A stretch of 9,296 nt of DNA from Clostridia bacterium (GTDB taxonomy: Bacteria; Bacillota; Clostridia; Oscillospirales; CAG-382): assembly GCA_017397605.1 (NCBI GenBank), contig JAFQII010000223.1:1-9296 (forward strand), read 5' to 3'. Below are positions 5,982 through 9,296 of this stretch, in pieces (position 1 is the stretch's first letter; each line of letters starts with the position of its first letter). The translations under genes and the position numbers were made by a program. Under the pieces are notes generated by a model. That model did not search any database and was not told the DNA's origin. It worked only from the letters and a program-made list of their open reading frames with translations.

Positions 5982-6892
5982 CAGTATGTAATGCTCACGT
6001 TTCTTCCCGTGCCCCACGCATCGACCAAATCGGAAAAGACAACGTTTGTCAAGGTGGTGCGGTAGGTTTCTTCCGATAATTTGACGACCATCCACATCGC
6101 GTACGCAGGATAGTAATCGGTGCTGCAAAGCAAGACCTCGCACTCCGTCCCAAGCATTTCCAGCGCTTGCGATTCGGTTACGCCCTGACGGAAACAGATC
6201 GTCATTTCGTAATTTGGCGCAGCGCAAGGAACAATCTCGTCCAGCCAATGCGCAAACTGTTTATCGGTCATATCCGCAAGCGCAGGTCTTGCAGGCAGTT
6301 TTGCTGTGCCGAGAACGGCGCGCTTGATCAACATGTAGTCGACCATATCCATATCCCCGTCGTAATTGACGTCAATCAGGTCCTCGTCGTAGCCGCGATT
6401 CCCCAGCGAACCGAGAATGGCACGTTTTGCAAACATATAGTCCAAGGCATCAAACGTGTAGTCGCCGTTAGCATCTCCGACCTCGGGCGGTATCCAATCA
6501 AGATACGCAATATGATTTGGGAATGTGTTTTTGATCACGTCACAATGCTCCATTTGGAAATACACCTCGCGGATGATCTCCTCGGGAACCGTAACGGTGT
6601 ACAATCCGTAATACCAATGGTCAGGCCGGTCCTCAAACAGTCCCGTGTACAGATAGGGGTTGTCAAATTCGGACGGAAGCCCCATGTCGATCAACGCTTG
6701 CTTGAGCTCGTCAATATGCGCATCATCCGCGATAGAAAAGCACAGTTCCCCGCGCTCGCGGTCAAGATGTAATTCCCGATCAATCTCGGCATACAGCTCC
6801 TCATCGGTCAGCTCCGTCTCTGCAAGCGCCGATGCAGTGCAAAGCAAGCATACAAGCACAGCGGTCAAAAGCATGCAAAGTGTTTTTTTCAT
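5981..6892 (-). CDS. Secreted protein with internal type I dockerin between two alpha/beta domains
   Basis: A protein of 303 residues. A signal peptide covers residues 1-24 (KK, hydrophobic core, ALA before E25). A first domain (about 28-135) is followed by a complete type I dockerin at 139-196: loop 1 D140-x-N142-x-D144...D151 and loop 2 D174-x-N176-x-D178...D185, each followed by a matching helix (DYMFAKRAILG, DYMLIKRAVLG). A second domain (about 205-303) follows. Dockerins bind cohesins on scaffold or cell-surface proteins, so the protein should dock outside the cell. The positions next to the 12th ligand read AL and MV instead of the Ser-Thr of Clostridium thermocellum, implying a different cohesin partner. 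No enzyme motif is seen in either flanking domain. The ATG at 6892 is chosen because GGGAGG ends 8 nt before it; a TTG at 6898 is too close. It starts 22 nt after the serpin gene, so both probably share one transcript. Confidence 0.85.
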   Translation of the reverse strand: MKKTLCMLLTAVLVCLLCTASALAETELTDEELYAEIDRELHLDRERGELCFSIADDAHIDELKQALIDMGLPSEFDNPYLYTGLFEDRPDHWYYGLYTVTVPEEIIREVYFQMEHCDVIKNTFPNHIAYLDWIPPEVGDANGDYTFDALDYMFAKRAILGSLGNRGYDEDLIDVNYDGDMDMVDYMLIKRAVLGTAKLPARPALADMTDKQFAHWLDEIVPCAAPNYEMTICFRQGVTESQALEMLGTECEVLLCSTDYYPAYAMWMVVKLSEETYRTTLTNVVFSDLVDAWGTGRNVSITY

Positions 6893-6900
6893 TATCAAAT

Positions 6901-6906
6901 CCTCCC
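6901..6906 (-). promoter_or_regulatory. Ribosome binding site of the dockerin gene
   Basis: GGGAGG on the minus strand, 8 nt before the ATG at 6892 and only 2 nt before the alternative TTG at 6898. It lies in the 22-nt gap after the serpin stop codon, which argues against a separate promoter there. Confidence 0.8.
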
Positions 6907-6914
6907 TTGTTCGT

Positions 6915-8462
6915 TTATTGCGGAATATCGGTCAGCACGCCCATGAAGATCGGCATAACATCCCGATCAAGGATCAGATACACAAACGGGCGGTCGATCA
7001 CCACTGTTTCGGATTCAGCCATTGGCGCGGCAACGCCCGCGGCATGCAATCCTTCTTGCGTCAGCTCGAACACACTTTCTTGCAGGATTTGGTTCAGACA
7101 CAGCCCGCCTTCCTGCAGGATTTCAAATGCGGCACTGTTACGGTCAAACGCAGAAGCAATTCCAAGCTTCGGCAACACGCCCGCCAGATCCAGATTTTGC
7201 CGAAAAGCAAACTGCGGAATGCATCCCGTCACATGCTCCTGCGCGGAAAACAAGAGCATCAAAAAATCCTCTTTGTCCAGCGACGCGGCATACTCGTATA
7301 CGTCAATGCCCTCCTTGGGCATCAACACAATCAGACTGTACCGGTCCAAATAACGCTGAATCCCGACGACGCTCGCATCTTCGATATATCGATCGTTTTC
7401 GGAGCAAAGCAGTGTAACGTCACGCTTGTCTCCGTTTGCGGCGGTAAACACACCGTCCTGCAGTACGGGCTCGGTATCCCACAAAATATCAAGCAGCACG
7501 GTATTGACAAACACCGCCTTTGTATCGGGCGAAAGCGAATCGTACAGCCTGCTGATCTTGCCGTCCGTATGCTCGCTTACCCAACCGTTGATCTCCTGCA
7601 CGAGCCGATCCTCAAAATCCGCCTTGTATGCGGATGCATCGTAATACGACAGCATTTTTTGCAGGTACGTCTCGGATACCTCATCCGATCGGTCAAACCA
7701 CATCGCGGCAGATATCTTTGGAACTCTGCTGTCCATATATTGTGCAAGAAAACGATTGTCCTCCATATAGGTATAGTGATAGCGGTTGAGAACATCGATT
7801 GCTTCTCCGCCGATCACTGCGTTTTCGATCTCGGCAAGGGTATCTCCCGCCGCGCCGCACGCAATCATTCCCAGCACAAGATCCGCCGACAGCGGAGAAA
7901 CCAGCACGCCCGACTCCCCTTTTTGGTCAAGGCTTGCGCGAAGCAAGTCAAACGCAAACTCGATCCTGTCCTCCAAAAGCGAAGGGGATTTTTCTTCCTC
8001 AATATACGGAAATCTTGTAATGCCTGCCATCAAATCGTCTTCGTCATAGGATACTTCACTTGATTCTTCGGAGAAGTCTTCGGAGAAATCCTCGGTAGGC
8101 CCTTCTGCGGGTTCGTCAAACGAATTGGGATCCCATGTCTCCGGTCCTTCCTCATCCGAATCGTCCGCTTCGGGCTTTAGCACTTCGGGCTCGCTCGATG
8201 CGGTGCTGCTTTGCGATTCTTCATCGGAATGCCATGCCGAGCTTTCCTGCAAGGCGGAACCGTCTTCCGACGGCGAATCGGATACAACGGGCGGTTTCTC
8301 GCGGTCTGCAGGCAACATGCCAAACGCCAGCACCGCACCGATACAAATCACAAACGCAAAGCAAGACACAAACAGCTGTCTGCGGAATCTCGCCCTCGCT
8401 TGCAGATGCGCACGGTAACGTCTCGTGATCTCCTCGCGCGCCTGCTCATTGGTTCTTCTCAA
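6915..8462 (-). CDS. Membrane-anchored serpin, candidate anti-sigma/sensor partner of the ECF sigma factor
   Basis: A protein of 515 residues. Residues 1-29 are strongly basic and presumably cytoplasmic; 30-50 form one membrane helix (LFVSCFAFVICIGAVLAF); 51-163 form a Ser/Glu/Asp/Pro-rich stalk with DFSEDFSEESSE; about 165-513 are a full serpin fold. Serpin marks include SPLSADLVLGMIACGAAGDT, INGWVSEHTDGKI, VFVNTVLLDILW, a conserved beta-strand stretch ending LPKLGIASAFD, and RPFVYLILDRD with IFMGVL near the end. The hinge is QEGLHAAGVAA (469-479), with Leu at P14 where Thr/Ser is usual. Serpins trap serine or cysteine proteases by a cleavage-driven shape change. The gene starts with TTG and overlaps the sigma stop by 4 nt (TTGA), with GAAGGGAGGG 8 nt upstream. 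The place in the operon is that of an anti-sigma factor, but no classical anti-sigma domain is visible. Inhibitory activity is unproven. Confidence 0.9.
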   Translation of the reverse strand: MRRTNEQAREEITRRYRAHLQARARFRRQLFVSCFAFVICIGAVLAFGMLPADREKPPVVSDSPSEDGSALQESSAWHSDEESQSSTASSEPEVLKPEADDSDEEGPETWDPNSFDEPAEGPTEDFSEDFSEESSEVSYDEDDLMAGITRFPYIEEEKSPSLLEDRIEFAFDLLRASLDQKGESGVLVSPLSADLVLGMIACGAAGDTLAEIENAVIGGEAIDVLNRYHYTYMEDNRFLAQYMDSRVPKISAAMWFDRSDEVSETYLQKMLSYYDASAYKADFEDRLVQEINGWVSEHTDGKISRLYDSLSPDTKAVFVNTVLLDILWDTEPVLQDGVFTAANGDKRDVTLLCSENDRYIEDASVVGIQRYLDRYSLIVLMPKEGIDVYEYAASLDKEDFLMLLFSAQEHVTGCIPQFAFRQNLDLAGVLPKLGIASAFDRNSAAFEILQEGGLCLNQILQESVFELTQEGLHAAGVAAPMAESETVVIDRPFVYLILDRDVMPIFMGVLTDIPQ

Positions 8463-9007
8463 AGTACAAACCCTCCCTTCTCCAGCTTGACACGCAATGC
8501 GTTTTTGGCGCGGTAAAGCAGATTATCGATTTGCTTTTCAGTCTTTTTCATAACCTTAGCCGCATCGTGGTAGGTCATATCCTCAAAGTAAACCAGATGC
8601 ACCGCTGTACGCATATCCTCCGAAAGCGATGCCAGCGCATCATTCAGCGCACGCTTCCGCTCGTCCGCAATCAGCTCATCCTCGAGTGAACGCCGATCGG
8701 CAAGGTCTGCCTCGGCATCGTCCGCAGATATACAGCGGAACTTGTCGCGGTGACGCAAAAAATTGAGCGATTTATTGCGTGCGATCGCAAACAGATACGC
8801 ACGCAGAGACGTGCCGAAACGGTATCTGCGGCGGTGAATCAAAAGCTCCGTCAGCGTGTCCATTGCAATGTCCTCCGCATCGTGGATATTTTGCGTATAA
8901 CGGTTGGCAAACAGCGTGAGGGGGCCGAAATACAACTCGATCAGCTCCTCAAACGCGCTCTCGTCGCCATCCAAAAAACGGCGGTAACTGCCCGCACCGT
9001 CTTCCAT
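8459..9007 (-). CDS. ECF-type RNA polymerase sigma factor (sigma-70 family)
   Basis: A protein of 182 residues, a normal length for group 4 sigma factors. Region 2 covers about 10-87 with AFEELIELYFGPL, the DAEDIAMDTLTELL core-binding/-10 helix and LRAYLFAIARNKSLNFLR. An acidic linker (about 94-116) follows. Region 4 covers about 117-177 with LSEDMRTAVHLVYFEDMTY and a helix-turn-helix at 144-171 that should read the -35 element. Such factors direct RNA polymerase to a small regulon, often including their own operon, and are usually held inactive by a cotranscribed membrane anti-sigma factor. Here the next gene, overlapping by 4 nt, encodes a membrane serpin. The ATG at 9007 has AAAGGAGG (9024-9017) 9 nt upstream. 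No sigma subgroup can be named from the sequence alone. Confidence 0.95.
   Translation of the reverse strand: MEDGAGSYRRFLDGDESAFEELIELYFGPLTLFANRYTQNIHDAEDIAMDTLTELLIHRRRYRFGTSLRAYLFAIARNKSLNFLRHRDKFRCISADDAEADLADRRSLEDELIADERKRALNDALASLSEDMRTAVHLVYFEDMTYHDAAKVMKKTEKQIDNLLYRAKNALRVKLEKGGFVL
8471..8480 (-). promoter_or_regulatory. Strong ribosome binding site inside the sigma gene that sets the TTG start of the serpin
   Basis: GAAGGGAGGG on the minus strand lies within the last codons of the sigma gene and 8 nt before the TTG at 8462. There is no in-frame ATG before residue 49, which is inside the membrane helix, so TTG is the only reasonable start. Confidence 0.85.
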
Positions 9008-9046
9008 GTGACACGCCTCCTTTCACTCGTTTTTCGACTTCATCTC

Positions 9047-9075
9047 TATATACACCCGAAAAAGGAAAAGTCCTT
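9047..9075 (-). promoter_or_regulatory. Candidate promoter of the sigma-serpin-dockerin operon (ECF-like)
   Basis: Read on the minus strand: AAGGAC (9075-9070), a 16-nt spacer, and GTATATA (9053-9047). The spacing and the GGAC/GTA cores recall ECF-type promoters, where -35 is often GGAAC-like and -10 starts with a GTA/GTC-like motif, so autoregulation is possible. A sigma-A promoter using TATATA as -10 would lack a recognisable -35. The predicted start near 9040 leaves a 33-nt leader with the AAAGGAGG site. An inverted repeat AAGGA/TCCTT (9062-9075) overlaps the -35. Evidence is weak and comes from position and pattern alone. Confidence 0.35.
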
Positions 9076-9084
9076 GCCGTTTTT

Positions 9085-9288
9085 TTAAATTTGTTCGATT
9101 TTGATGCCTTTTAAATGCATAAAATGGTTGGACAGGCGGATTTCTCTCCCCTCGTCCGTGTAGAACGAGTGGTTATATCCAAACGTGTCGTCGTATACCG
9201 CCTCGATCTGCTTGCCGTCCGAAAACGTGATGCGCACGCGCTGTCCCGTCTTGGAGTCCAGCACGAGCGTGCCTACAAGGTAGTTCAT
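9085..9288 (-). CDS. Small protein of unknown function
   Basis: A protein of 67 residues that I do not recognise. It has alternating short hydrophobic and polar stretches (YLVGTLVLDSKTGQRVRITF, KQIEAVYDDTF, FMHLKGIKIEQI), suggesting a small all-beta, barrel-like cytosolic protein, without signal peptide, membrane helix or Cys motif. The ATG at 9288 has GGA only a few bases upstream before the window ends, so the ribosome site is cut off and a start further upstream cannot be excluded. It ends 77 nt before the sigma gene on the same strand. No clear terminator separates them, so it may belong to the same transcript or to an upstream unit. Confidence 0.6.
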   Translation of the reverse strand: MNYLVGTLVLDSKTGQRVRITFSDGKQIEAVYDDTFGYNHSFYTDEGREIRLSNHFMHLKGIKIEQI

Positions 9289-9296
9289 ATATGTCC

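Noticed and set aside
6839..6847. Lipoprotein box around Cys18 of the dockerin protein
   Set aside because: The residues before the Cys are Leu-Leu, not a small residue at -1. The ALA-E site at 24/25 fits ordinary signal peptidase better.
6893..6898. TTG at 6898 as start of the dockerin protein
   Set aside because: Only 2 nt separate it from GGGAGG. The ATG at 6892 has an 8-nt spacing and gives a standard signal peptide.
6660..8063. 467-codon plus-strand open frame
   Set aside because: It is antisense to the serpin and dockerin genes; its Lys/Arg/His/Cys-rich translation has no recognisable domain.
9062..9075. AAGGA-4-TCCTT hairpin as terminator of the small gene at 9085
   Set aside because: The stem is only 5 bp, the T-run afterwards partly belongs to the stem, and the site overlaps the candidate sigma promoter.

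Overview
The window looks like a chromosomal segment from an anaerobic, Gram-positive Clostridia bacterium, most likely a gut or rumen relative of Ruminococcus (Oscillospiraceae-like). The reasons are a pyruvate:ferredoxin oxidoreductase of anaerobic type, a type I dockerin with two intact calcium loops, strong AGGAGG ribosome binding sites with occasional TTG starts, and sigma-A promoters with TGn-extended -10 elements. No tRNA, rRNA, CRISPR array, IS element or phage gene was seen. The genus is an inference, not proven.

Layout: (1) 1-2405, minus strand: the N-terminal two thirds of pyruvate:ferredoxin oxidoreductase, cut by the window edge. (2) 2406-2643: a divergent promoter region with one near-consensus promoter per direction and three A-tracts at exact 10-bp spacing behind the oxidoreductase promoter. 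(3) 2644-4200, plus: a complete ComM/YifB-type Mg-chelatase-like AAA+ ATPase. (4) 4201-4430: an AT-rich intergenic stretch with two perfect DnaA boxes and three near matches, built on an 18-bp direct repeat. (5) 4431-5126 and 5156-5932, plus: two membrane-protein genes of unknown role that look cotranscribed. (6) 5952-5981: a strong terminator shared by convergent genes. (7) 9288 down to 5981, minus: a small unknown gene, then an ECF sigma factor, a single-pass membrane protein with an external serpin domain, and a secreted dockerin protein. The last three are packed like one operon.

The most interesting part is region 7. The serpin protein sits where an ECF sigma factor's anti-sigma gene is normally found and is translationally coupled to the sigma gene. 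Its predicted topology is a short basic cytoplasmic N-terminus, one membrane helix, a roughly 110-residue acidic Ser/Glu/Pro-rich stalk, and an outer-face serpin fold. Its reactive loop carries an AAPM-A bait-like sequence but appears about four residues shorter than that of alpha-1-antitrypsin. I propose, as inference, a system in which an outside protease cleaves or is trapped by the serpin and sigma activity changes as a result. The linked dockerin protein may be an output or a partner.

The second notable item is the DnaA-box cluster away from any visible dnaA, dnaN or rpmH. It could be a DnaA-titrating or regulatory cluster, or less likely an origin.
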